Part shown: piece after piece, positions 55,684 to 64,000 of the stretch
How the letters are laid out: every line of letters starts with the position of its first letter
Numbering within the stretch: the first letter of the stretch is position 1
NCBI GenBank assembly: GCA_020744425.1
Contig: JAGMUV010000007.1
Location: 1,116,001 to 1,180,000, forward strand
DNA: 64,000 nucleotides
Source: Dactylonectria macrodidyma
Taxonomy: Eukaryota > Ascomycota > Sordariomycetes > Hypocreales > Nectriaceae
Direction: 5' to 3'
Program-made: the position numbers and the translations under genes
The notes under the pieces: model-generated
Database searches by the model: none
What the model saw: only the letters and a program-made list of their open reading frames with translations
Told to the model about the DNA's origin: nothing

Positions 55684-58119
55684 CTAACGCACCGACGCAG
55701 ACGCAGCGATATTGCTCTTAGTCGACACATCATGCGTTGACCGTTTTTGAGCCATGAGCTGCACTTCCTCAAGCGACGGTAGCCCCTCCTTACCATCCCA
55801 GCCCTCGATCATCGTTCTTGGATCGAAGCGACCTTTGAGTCGCACATTTATGTTGCCGGGTTCGCCATCCAAGGGACGGAGCTTTGTGACTAAGTCCTTG
55901 ACTCGGATGGGCTGGACGGCACCATCGCCGTCACGCTTCGGGTTCCTGACTTGCTGGCGCAGCGGCTTGTCGTTAGACTGAATGGCAAGCTCGAGGGATC
56001 GAGCAAGAGGCTTGATCGGGGTGTACCCTTCCCACTTGTCAAGTATGACCCGCTCGATTCGGGACATCATAGACCTGGACGTACGGATTTTGTTCTTCTC
56101 AAGGCTTGCAATGACGTCCTTAGGGAAGATGGTGGGCTGGCACTCCCGACGCTGCCAGAAAGGGTCGCGATGCAGGCGGAGAAGAATCTGCGACAGCATC
56201 TGGCGAGATGTCTTTTTGAGCTTGCGGTTGAGGACGCCGTAGAAGTAGATGGTCCCAAGAGCGTGTGGCGACCGAGTCTTGATAGCAAGCGTTATGAGGA
56301 AAGCATATGTGTCCTGGTTGGGCTCGCAACCAGTCGACTGGAACAGTGACGTCGCCCAGAGCGCTGTGTTCCAGTCATTTGTTGCTGACGCATGCTTAAC
56401 GAAGATATTGACCGTCTGGGTTTCAACTGGATGCCCAGCTTGAATCTGGATATCGATGAGACGCTTACAATCCTCTATCCGAGGGTCTTCGGCGCGATGG
56501 AAACGCAGGAGCTCAGTGATGATACTGCTAACTGCGCCAGGCGTAAGCCAATCCTTGCCATAGCGTCCCGCTTGATCGACCAGGAAGTCATCCAGAGACT
56601 GGCCAGCCTTGAAAGCCGTATATGCATCGGTGGGCGCCATAACATCAGCAATACCCTTACGGGTAGTAGGGTGGTTGAGCATTCCTAGCTCGTACATAGC
56701 CAGGACGATCTGCCGCCTCTCGTCATCTCCCCTGATGAGCTGAAGAAAGAGAAGCCAGGTGCGAACATTGGGCTTGATATATCTCGCCTCCATCTTGCGG
56801 AGGAATGCATAGAAGAAGCCAAGATCTCGCTTGTGGGCGTATCCCTCTAGCATGAGGTTGTAAGTATCTGTGTCCATGGGAATACCCAGTTCCTCGCCCA
56901 TTTGTACGAGTTTGTTGGCCGAGGCACGATGTCCACCCTTGAACGCCATCATAGAAACGGCCATCCTTAGAGCCGGGGCCGTGATTATAGAAGGAGAAGC
57001 TGTGTCTTCGAATGCCCCGACAATCAAACGAATACGAATACCATCGGTATCAATATTCCTTCCATGCGTTCGACGCTCTCCGTAGAATTTTATGGCGAGG
57101 TGGGCGGGAACTCGGCCGTAGCAGAGAGTTGCGATATAGGCTTTGAAACACTCTTGTGTCCACACCTCAGGTCTAGGGATATTCTCATACGGTTCCTGGA
57201 GCTCGTATGATCGGGACTCCTTGTGCATCCAAATTCTACCGTCTTGGCCTTCTGGTATTGAGGCACCACCGTTCGGTGCCCCTTCAATGGTAGGCCATAG
57301 CCGCTTCGTCTTGTAGTCGGATGTGGCAACCTCTCCAAGCTCGTAGACCTCGGCTTCTTTGCAGGAGCGCACAATATCGTCAATCGCTTGGGAAAGTATA
57401 GAGCTTTTTCCGCGAAGAATAACAGCCGACGGGTTCTTGTCGACGGATGCGCGCAGCCTCTGGAGAACACCAGTGGCAGAGTCGACATATTCGAGGTTCA
57501 AGTTGTTGACTTCAATGGACCAACTCTTAGGCAAGATAATCCTCACGGCGGACATCTCTGTCCGGTCACTCCATTCCGGCGTCGTGCGCCGCAAGGTCTC
57601 GAAGCAATCCTTCCAGCTAGGCACCTTTTTGTTGAAGCGGTCCCAAATAATGCTGTGTCCGACCTGTCGCCTCATGTCTCGTGAGTGCTCGTCGAGGTTT
57701 TCCTTGCCGGCCAAGTGGTTCGGATATGTTCGCGGGTGACCGGTTACAGGGTAATGCTTCTTTTTCTCCTCGTCTCCAAGTACATGCGCTTGGAGTTTGA
57801 AGGCATCCCTGAATATTCGGTTCTTAGATTCGGGGGGTTCGTCAATCACGGGCTGTGACACCAGGCTCAGTGGCGAGGGTGGTGCATCTCCCACCTGGAG
57901 ACTCAGCTCCTGGTGAAGCGGCAGCGTTATTGAGGTGCTAGTAGGAAAGGCGAAATCGAACGGCGTCGGTGTCGGCGTCGAAGTCGACTCGAAGCGGAGG
58001 GTCGTGAGGGATTGATTTGGGACCCTACAGGGCAAAGGATCCCTGGAAATCAACATAGACCCAGCGATGGAGAAGCATCGCGCCCGAGCCCTCCATAATG
58101 ATTTGATTCCCAGGGACAT
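55684..58119 (-). CDS. Mitochondrial pentatricopeptide-repeat (PPR) protein
   Basis: A single exon encodes 811 residues. The N-terminus (MSLGIKSLWRARARCFSIAG) is basic and hydrophobic without acidic residues, as in a mitochondrial presequence. The central and C-terminal parts contain degenerate 35-residue helical repeats: MDTDTYNLMLEGYAHKRDLGFFYAFLRKM, KPNVRTWLLFLQLIRG, and QTVNIFVKHASATNDWNTALWATSLFQSTGCEPNQDTYAFLITLA. These bind organellar RNA. Fungal proteins of this type act in maturation, stability or translation of mitochondrial transcripts, but the target cannot be inferred. The stop is at 55684. An upstream start is unlikely because the presequence begins exactly at the first ATG. Confidence 0.85.
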   Translation of the reverse strand: MSLGIKSLWRARARCFSIAGSMLISRDPLPCRVPNQSLTTLRFESTSTPTPTPFDFAFPTSTSITLPLHQELSLQVGDAPPSPLSLVSQPVIDEPPESKNRIFRDAFKLQAHVLGDEEKKKHYPVTGHPRTYPNHLAGKENLDEHSRDMRRQVGHSIIWDRFNKKVPSWKDCFETLRRTTPEWSDRTEMSAVRIILPKSWSIEVNNLNLEYVDSATGVLQRLRASVDKNPSAVILRGKSSILSQAIDDIVRSCKEAEVYELGEVATSDYKTKRLWPTIEGAPNGGASIPEGQDGRIWMHKESRSYELQEPYENIPRPEVWTQECFKAYIATLCYGRVPAHLAIKFYGERRTHGRNIDTDGIRIRLIVGAFEDTASPSIITAPALRMAVSMMAFKGGHRASANKLVQMGEELGIPMDTDTYNLMLEGYAHKRDLGFFYAFLRKMEARYIKPNVRTWLLFLQLIRGDDERRQIVLAMYELGMLNHPTTRKGIADVMAPTDAYTAFKAGQSLDDFLVDQAGRYGKDWLTPGAVSSIITELLRFHRAEDPRIEDCKRLIDIQIQAGHPVETQTVNIFVKHASATNDWNTALWATSLFQSTGCEPNQDTYAFLITLAIKTRSPHALGTIYFYGVLNRKLKKTSRQMLSQILLRLHRDPFWQRRECQPTIFPKDVIASLEKNKIRTSRSMMSRIERVILDKWEGYTPIKPLARSLELAIQSNDKPLRQQVRNPKRDGDGAVQPIRVKDLVTKLRPLDGEPGNINVRLKGRFDPRTMIEGWDGKEGLPSLEEVQLMAQKRSTHDVSTKSNIAASASVR

Positions 58120-58586
58120 TGGTCATAAGCCATACATCGTCGGGGCGGGGGAATTCGTTGCAGCCCGGGTTGTCGGTAAATCTATAAAGCCTTGGGGCAT
58201 CGGAGCTGGTCGCGATGCGGAAAAATCGCTCGGCTTGAGTTATCGCGATAACGGGTCCATGCGAAGTCGGCGAATGCGTCACGTGGTCCCCCAGATCATC
58301 CTCAACGACATCATCCACCTCATTGAGACTTGCCTTGACATGTTTGTGTTGGATGGAAATTAGTTTTAACTTGTGAATATGTATGACACCATCAGACAAA
58401 GCAAACTAAATGAGGGATTCGACGAAACTCCATGATATAACCCCGCCACAACCATGTTCGCCTGACAGCCCACATAAGAACAGGGACGTCCACCTAGTCT
58501 GGTCCCATGTGAATTTCATCTCCATGTAGCCCAGGCCCCATGTATAAAAATGACCAAAGAAAAACGCCAATATGGTGACCATTTTG
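58120..58586. other. Intergenic region between two minus-strand genes
   Basis: These 467 bp hold the promoter of the PPR gene and the 3' end of the DysF-domain gene. Nothing else was recognised. Confidence 0.55.
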
Positions 58587-60070
58587 TCATTGTTTTCGAG
58601 ACTCACCAGCCTTCGGATGAGCTCCTCCACTCCGATCCAGGCCCCGCCACTCCTCGTTCCATCCCTTGTCGCCATCGACGGCGTTTTTGACCTCGCCATT
58701 CTCAGCCATCTGCTTAACATCACTCCAGTAGGCCAGCTTGCGGACCTCTTCGTCGGCATGCTTAACTGCGTCCTTAATCGCCTCGTTGCGGGCCCTCAAC
58801 TCATCAGTCTCCTCCTTCTTTAATTGCGCCGTAGTGTCGTCGTATATCTGCATCAGGCGGCTGAGTAGAATTCGCCGCGAGGCCTGGAAAACGAAAATAG
58901 CCATGATTTCATGCATTTCGTCCTGCAGCTGTGACAGATCTACCGCGTGCTCCAGGTAATTCTCTGTAGCCTCGAGCTTCTCTCGGTCAATCCTAGATTG
59001 GCGGAGTGTTCGCATCAGGTCTTCGATGTTTTCAATATCTGGCAGTTCTTCTTCGGCCTCGGCAGCTGAGAGTTGGCTTACACTCGCTCTGCTGGCGTGT
59101 CGGCTGCTGGCAACGCTGTCGCGGGAGTGGTGCTGTCGATCCGAGGTAGAGCGTACCGTAAAATAATCGGCATTCAACATGTGCGGGTCGGTTGAAACCT
59201 CGTCGATCTGCCGCTTGGCTCTCTTGCGCGTCCAGGCACGCCTTCGGACAAATGAGTTCCACCACCTTGCGCGATGCCAGGAGAACTTCTTTGAGAAGGC
59301 AAACGCATACTCCCAACCTCCTTCATCCACACCTTCCTGATGATTAATGCGCCAATCTGGCCAGGTCCATTCCCAGGAAGGGTCAGGAACCTGTGCAGTA
59401 TGGATGTTGGTTGGTGATGTATTGTGGTAGGCATTAGCTATTATGGTGCGTTAACCCTCGTTCAGGGACAGAATCGTCAAGGTCCATTCGACTTACTCCA
59501 TGGAGCAGGGTCAAGGCCACCGAGTGCCTGGCCAGAGAATAGGGCAATTCCACAGAGAAATCCACCTCTCTCGTTTTCGTACAGAATATCGATGACCGAT
59601 TCTCGTTCTTCACGTTTTTTGGGTTTGATCTGGTGGTCGTTTTCGCGCGAGACGTTCGGTGTGGGTTCTATTGTAAGACGTTAGACTAGGCGCAAAAAAT
59701 AAGCAGAAACAAAGCAAAACAGGCTCTCGCCGAAAATCATACGCTGAATTTCAATCGACGGCCTCGATGCCGAGCTTGACTGACCCACGCCGTTCTGTGC
59801 CTGGGGCTTTGCGGGCCGGGCTTCGTCACCATCCTCAGTCCGTGTCTCGTCCGGCTTCGGTGACGCCTCATCGCGGTCTTCCTCGTCCTCGTCCTCGTCA
59901 ACATCTAGCAGCCGTGTAGTGGTCGTGCTTCTCACAATCTCGGCGGGCTCCGGGGTCGCGGTCCCAGGGGGCGGTGTTCTGACGGCATCGTGATCGACAA
60001 GGGAGATCTCGTGGTCGAAGTCTGTGGGCTTGAGCCCCGCGGCCCGGCGAGAGCTTGTGACTCTCAGCAT
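58587..60070 (-). CDS. DysF-domain (Pex24p-type) membrane-contact protein, Mug65/Spo73-like
   Basis: Exons 60070-59743, 59667-59497 and 59437-58587 (introns of 75 and 59 nt, phases fit) encode 449 residues. The DysF region begins in exon 2 with ILYENERGGFLCGIALFSGQALGGLDPAPW. It continues across the intron with TNAYH and PDPSWEWTWPDWRINHQEGVDEGGWEYAFAFSKKFSWH, ending RWWNSFVRRRAWTRKR. The spaced Trp residues are the DysF signature. In fungi this domain occurs in Pex23-30 peroxins and in the meiotic proteins Spo73 and Mug65, which act at ER, peroxisome or prospore membranes. A long helical C-terminus (~250-449) is predicted to be partly coiled. The first ATG (MLRVTSSRRAAG) at 60070 is taken as the start. 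The acidic, low-complexity N-terminus is typical. Confidence 0.82.
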
Positions 60071-61900
60071 GTCTGCTACGCCCTCGGCGTCGGGGGCGCC
60101 TCGGTTATCCAATCTCTAGCAATCCATCCACAGCTATGGCGAGGCTGGTGCAATGTCAGTGTATCCCAGAGTCTTAAAGGGGCATCGTCGTGATGGGGAC
60201 AGGATGATGGGTGCGACACAGTAATCAGGAGCAGGGCGAGTGCAGCCTGTGGGTTCCAGACGTTCGACGCGGGGGCAACAAGCCGAAGCAGCTTCAGATT
60301 TGCAGCAACCAAACCAAGGGATGAATTAGATTAGAAAATGGGGTGAGAAGTTCAATGTCGCCGAAGGAGCAAGAAAGTTGACGACGCCAAGGCGAAGCGC
60401 CACAGTCCACTTGTCCAGGTACATTCGTGCCAGCTTTTTCGTGTTGGTACAAGGGCTGCATTCAGCTAGGGAGTCTAGTTTAGGTGTTTCGCGGTGAGGT
60501 TGCAGGCAAGGGGTACTGCCTGTAGTCCACTACGGTCGCCCCTGGAAGCTCAGTGCGGCTCTCTATACCCCACTGAGCACTTCTTGAGTCTTCGAAAGCA
60601 TGGGCCTCTCTGGTGCAGTTGAGCTTGCATCTCTTGAACACCTATTCGTGCTAAGCAACAAAAATTGGTGGAGCATAAAAAAAAATATGACTGTACTCAC
60701 GATGTGTTTTAGCGTCCAACATTTCCCATCAATGACGCTTTGTCTTCTGCGCTGAGGGGGTGTGGCTGAGAGATTCGACGACGGAGCTGGGTTTGCCAAA
60801 TTACAGATCGATGATGTAATACCCTGCCTGTTGTGCAGCTTTTGCTCCCATCTCGGGTCGAGGACAGTGGGGCCAAGTTGTCTGGACATGGCCAAAAGCC
60901 AAAATGGCCCCTGGAAGAGGCCAAGCATGGACTGCACTAGCGGCGGATGGCAGCGATCCTCGCCCCACTGCTGCGGGCATTGAATGCTCAGGTGGAATGA
61001 GTGTTGACGTGCAGTTCATTGATGCTACTTGATTGTGGAAAATACCCAAAGAAATCCCAGAGAATACAGAGAATACAGACTGTGGAGCAGTGGATATAGG
61101 CTTTTATTGAGGTAGTCAGTGAAAAAGAAGAACATATTCGTAGATTTGGACAGCCCTACTGGTATATCTAGCAAATATCCAAACTTACACTGCACTGCAG
61201 GTGCTATCCGAGGAGTAGTGGGTGCTCTCCAGTAGACAACAGGGTGGTCCGACAAAGCTGACCACCAAAGCAATCAAATCTTGGACATAAGTCTACCCAT
61301 TCCAAGCATCAATCACTGATCAATCATCACCTTTACGTCCCGTATCTGCCTCGACCAGCCTTCGAGTCTTCCCTCCCGAATTTGCACATGGGCGGACCCA
61401 CTCCCCGCCAAAGACGCCTAAACTACGTCATGTATCTGCGCCATTGCCAGCATCACGAAACGTTTGGGCCTTGGGAAGCCGTGCCACACATCATGGATGA
61501 TTGCGAGAGCCCATGGAGCCGAGCCGTGTGATGAGGGGAAGCTCCTCATCTTCCTCATCACCCCGATGTCACTCTACCTAGGTAGGCCGTCACTCTTGAT
61601 TTACTGCAAGGGCCGCAAACGTCGGCAGGCGCCTGGTTGGTCTCAGGTAATGGATGCATCATGACTACCCGGCCTCCAGCCCCAGTCATGTAGTTGGTAC
61701 AACCCTTCCATGCCGTAGGTACCTTAGGATAAATACCTGCGAGTACCTCCTCTGCTCTTTCCTTTCCCGTCTCTTCCATGGTTACATTCGGCTCTCTCTA
61801 CCATTTCCCCTCCTCTCATTTCCCATCCCCTCACTTCCATTCCGACTCCAACAGCTCATCGCAAACTCGCCCTCACAATCCACGCGGCTTCACCTCCATC
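60071..61900. other. Divergent intergenic region
   Basis: These 1.8 kb lie between the DysF gene (-) and the small membrane-protein gene (+). They contain a 9-bp tandem duplication near 61060 and a CTACCTAGGTAGG motif at 61574-61586. No gene was recognised. Confidence 0.55.
61060..61077 (+). repeat. 9-bp tandem duplication
   Basis: Two perfect adjacent copies of GAGAATACA. Confidence 0.75.
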
Positions 61901-62480
61901 ATGTCCAAGTCTCGTCTCCCCCTCGTCCTCGGCGTCGGTGCTGCTTCCGGTGTCGGCTACTACCTCTATGCGGCCGGCGGAAATCCCAGAGCTGCCGAGA
62001 ACAAGTTTGAGAGTGAGTATCGCAGCCAGCGTCCATTCCATGAGGCTGCGCGCCTCAAATCTGCCAGTACTAACAATGCTCACCCAGGCGACGCCCACCG
62101 AGCTGCTGCCAACGTCAAGAGCCATCTCCCTGGCACCACACAAACCAATGCCGAGAAAGACTTTCGAGGATACGGTCAACAGGCTGGGTCCAAGGTTGAC
62201 AACGCCGTACGTCATTCCCCTCTTTTGTCTCTCAACGTCCAACCCCCGTTTTCAACCCACGGTTTGCACCCCCGTGTAAGACAGACGCACTAACCATTCC
62301 CACCGACAGATCGCCGAGGCCGACAAGCAGGCTTCCATAGCCAAAAGCAACGCCGAAGCCTTCGCCAAGGATGCTAAGGCCGATGCCCTCAGAGCTGTCG
62401 ACAAGTTCGACCAGAAGGTCGAGGAAGGTGCCGCCAAGGCCAAGAGTGGTGTCTCGAGCTGGTTTGGTGGTAGTAAGTAG
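61901..62480 (+). CDS. Small membrane-anchored protein, calcofluor-white-hypersensitive (Cwh) type
   Basis: Exons 61901-62012, 62088-62206 and 62310-62480 (introns of 75 and 103 nt) encode 133 residues. The N-terminus MSKSRLPLVLGVGAASGVGYYLYAAGGNP is a short membrane anchor. It is followed by an Ala/Lys/Asp-rich amphipathic helix (residues ~40-120: ANVKSHLPGTTQ, GQQAGSKVDNAIAEADKQA), ending SSWFGGSK. Filamentous-fungal proteins with this layout are annotated as calcofluor white hypersensitive protein. They may act in mitochondria or the cell envelope; the role is unproven. An in-frame ATG at 61778 would add 41 residues. I prefer 61901 because the conserved anchor begins there. The stop codon overlaps a perfect GTAAGT donor, so a longer spliced C-terminus cannot be excluded. 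Confidence 0.7.
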
Positions 62481-62865
62481 ATCCCACTTTGTGGCATTGA
62501 GAGGAATCAGTTGAGAGACACTTGACTCCAAGAACACCAGAATGACTCCTTGAAGCATGCTCTGGCTTTATTTTAGCATCCGGTGAAGGATCAGTATTTA
62601 ATCAGCGGCAATCGCACGCAATCAATTCTACGATATATGACAAGCCTACCATCCGTTGCATCAGGTGATACTCACATATGATCAAGGTCCTACACAGGCT
62701 CATGCCGAGGTCTATATATCTTGTTATTCGCATTTCCCGTCTCTAACCATACCAATGAAATGGTCGGCACAAACTCTTAAACTCCATCGTCTCCCAGTGA
62801 CTTGGCTTGTAATCCTCCGCTTAACGATACACGGGATGTATGATATAGACCGTACACAATCCCTA
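62481..62865. terminator. Convergent 3' region
   Basis: These 385 bp lie between the stop codons of the small membrane-protein gene and the Prp6-type gene. AT-rich; probable poly(A) sites. Nothing else was seen. Confidence 0.35.
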
Positions 62866-64000
62866 TTACTGCTCCATCTCCGCCGCTACCATCTTCAGAA
62901 TCTCTTCGCATCCCTTCCTCGAGTTCTCCGGCTTCTTAGCAATTGCCTGCCACACCTCACCATGCCGCGGCTCGTTGAGCACGCACTTGGTCACAACATC
63001 GGCGCGCTTCTCCTCGGTCCCGTGCTGGCACAGGAAGCGGTAGTACCACGCCCAGCTGTCGCCGCAGTCGCTGTCCAGCACCAGGGCCTTCTCGAACCAG
63101 TTCTGCGCCTTGTCCAACTTACGGTCGGCCCAAAAGATGCGAGCCACCGCTACGAATAGTATGGGGTCGTTGTCCACCTTCTTAATGGCCTCCAGACTGC
63201 GCGGCTTGCGCTGTGTCCGCGGCTCTAGGTGCCAGATCTGTTCCACCCAGAGTAGCCCGCTCTTTGGCACCTCTTGTTGCGCTTTGGCCATAATCGACTT
63301 GGCTTGGGACAAGTTACCTGCCCGTCGCTCGAGTCGCACCGACTCGCACCAGAGCTGAGCATTCTTAGGAACCGCCAGACGAGCTCGGTCGAGCACAGAT
63401 CGAGCCTTGACAACCAAGCCACCCTTTTCCTCCAGTCGAGAGTATAGCAGCCACAAAGGAACAGATTTGTGGACCGCCTTGACGCCTGTGGCGTACGCTT
63501 CTCTCGCCTGACCAACCTTGCCCATGTCCTCGTAGATTTGACCCTTGAGCATCCACAGTTTTGCAGCTGCCGGGAAAAGCTGTAGCGCCTGGAGAGTGAG
63601 ATCGAGAGCCGCCTCAATTTCACCCAGAACTCTTTCGAACACCACACTCTTCATCCAGACGCGATCCGTGGGCGCCTGCTCGCGCGCAATTTCCAACAGC
63701 TTACGCGCCTGGTCGACGTTGCCATTCTCCGACTCCAGCTTCACAGCTGCGAGCCAGATATCCTCGTTGTTCGGGTTTTGGTTGAAGGCGCGCTTGAGCA
63801 CGAGTCGAGCGTTGTCCACCTCTCCGGCCTGCCACTTCTCCTTAGCAAGCATCATCCATAGGTCCTCGCTCTTGGGACACGCTTCGACAGCTTTCTCTAG
63901 CACCTGCCAGAGCGATTCTCGTTTGCCGTGGTTCCTCTCCAGGTCTGCTGCGGCCATCCACATCGTTTTGCTGTTCACAAACACTCGCAGGGCGTATGCG
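62866..64000 (-). CDS. PRP6: Prp6-type pre-mRNA splicing factor, C-terminal part
   Basis: Prp6 (fission yeast Prp1) bridges U5 and U4/U6 in the tri-snRNP in the nucleus. The frame enters from the right edge, so the start lies outside the window. At least 378 codons are visible. It is a chain of HAT/TPR helical repeats of about 34 residues, each with W-x-x-(A/Y)-x-x-L/E and a Pro near its end: [66 protein letters not shown] and [25 protein letters not shown]. It ends [29 protein letters not shown], a typical Prp6 C-terminus. No intron is seen in this part. The family's usual length (about 900-930) means that more than half lies outside. Confidence 0.92.
   Translation of the reverse strand, partial: AYALRVFVNSKTMWMAAADLERNHGKRESLWQVLEKAVEACPKSEDLWMMLAKEKWQAGEVDNARLVLKRAFNQNPNNEDIWLAAVKLESENGNVDQARKLLEIAREQAPTDRVWMKSVVFERVLGEIEAALDLTLQALQLFPAAAKLWMLKGQIYEDMGKVGQAREAYATGVKAVHKSVPLWLLYSRLEEKGGLVVKARSVLDRARLAVPKNAQLWCESVRLERRAGNLSQAKSIMAKAQQEVPKSGLLWVEQIWHLEPRTQRKPRSLEAIKKVDNDPILFVAVARIFWADRKLDKAQNWFEKALVLDSDCGDSWAWYYRFLCQHGTEEKRADVVTKCVLNEPRHGEVWQAIAKKPENSRKGCEEILKMVAAEMEQ

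Noticed and set aside
1..64000. CRISPR arrays, rRNA genes or transposons
   Set aside because: No spaced direct repeats, no rRNA-like stretches and no transposase, reverse-transcriptase or long terminal repeats were seen; the genome is fungal.

Overview
The window is nuclear DNA of a filamentous ascomycete. Genes are interrupted by short GT..AG introns (about 47-170 nt, one of 469 nt), some with CTAAC-like branch sites. Neighbouring genes lie on both strands without operons. The gene set (Atg7, Ccz1, Wee1, Axl2-like, a 24 kDa complex I subunit, a Prp6-type splicing factor) is that of a mould. The style of the predicted proteins and the CCTAGGTAGG-type intergenic motifs suggest Sordariomycetes, perhaps Hypocreales; this is inference, not a sequence search.

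Layout. 1-8.4 kb: 3' end of a PMP3-type membrane proteolipid gene, about 3 kb of non-coding DNA with a decayed protein-kinase relic, then ATG7 (-) and a dCMP deaminase (+). 8.4-16.4 kb: a 4.4 kb non-coding leader with two G-quadruplex-type tracts, then a Wee1-family kinase (+). 17.5-21.3 kb: a FAD-dependent amine/amino-acid oxidase (+) tail-to-tail with an AMP-forming acyl-CoA ligase (-). 23.4-26.7 kb: complex I 24 kDa subunit (+, broken by a C-run frameshift) tail-to-tail with a kelch protein carrying a long acidic insert (-). 28.4-35 kb: a fungal ubiquitin-like-domain protein with an Asn-rich insertion (+), a CorA-like membrane protein (-), and a divergently transcribed large membrane glycoprotein (+). 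35.6-39.8 kb: CCZ1 (+, with a probable one-base frameshift) and a secreted RlpA-like wall protein (-). 42.1-47.6 kb: an EFM6-type lysine methyltransferase (-) and an Axl2-like membrane protein (+). 47.6-51.7 kb: a 4.1 kb stretch without a convincing gene. 51.7-64 kb: a PP2C phosphatase (+), a mitochondrial PPR protein (-), a DysF-domain protein (-), a small Cwh-type membrane protein (+), and the 3' part of a Prp6-type splicing factor (-) running off the right edge.

Most genes are unrelated housekeeping functions: autophagy and vacuole fusion (ATG7, CCZ1), cell cycle and morphogenesis (Wee1, Axl2, PP2C), nucleotide supply (dCMP deaminase), respiration (complex I), mitochondrial RNA (PPR) and splicing (Prp6). 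No mobile element, CRISPR array, rRNA or tRNA was recognised. The points most worth a second look are the ubiquitin-like fold interrupted by an Asn-rich repeat, the kinase relic, the divergent CorA-like/glycoprotein pair, and two one-base frameshifts in C-rich runs of conserved genes, which look more like assembly errors than biology.
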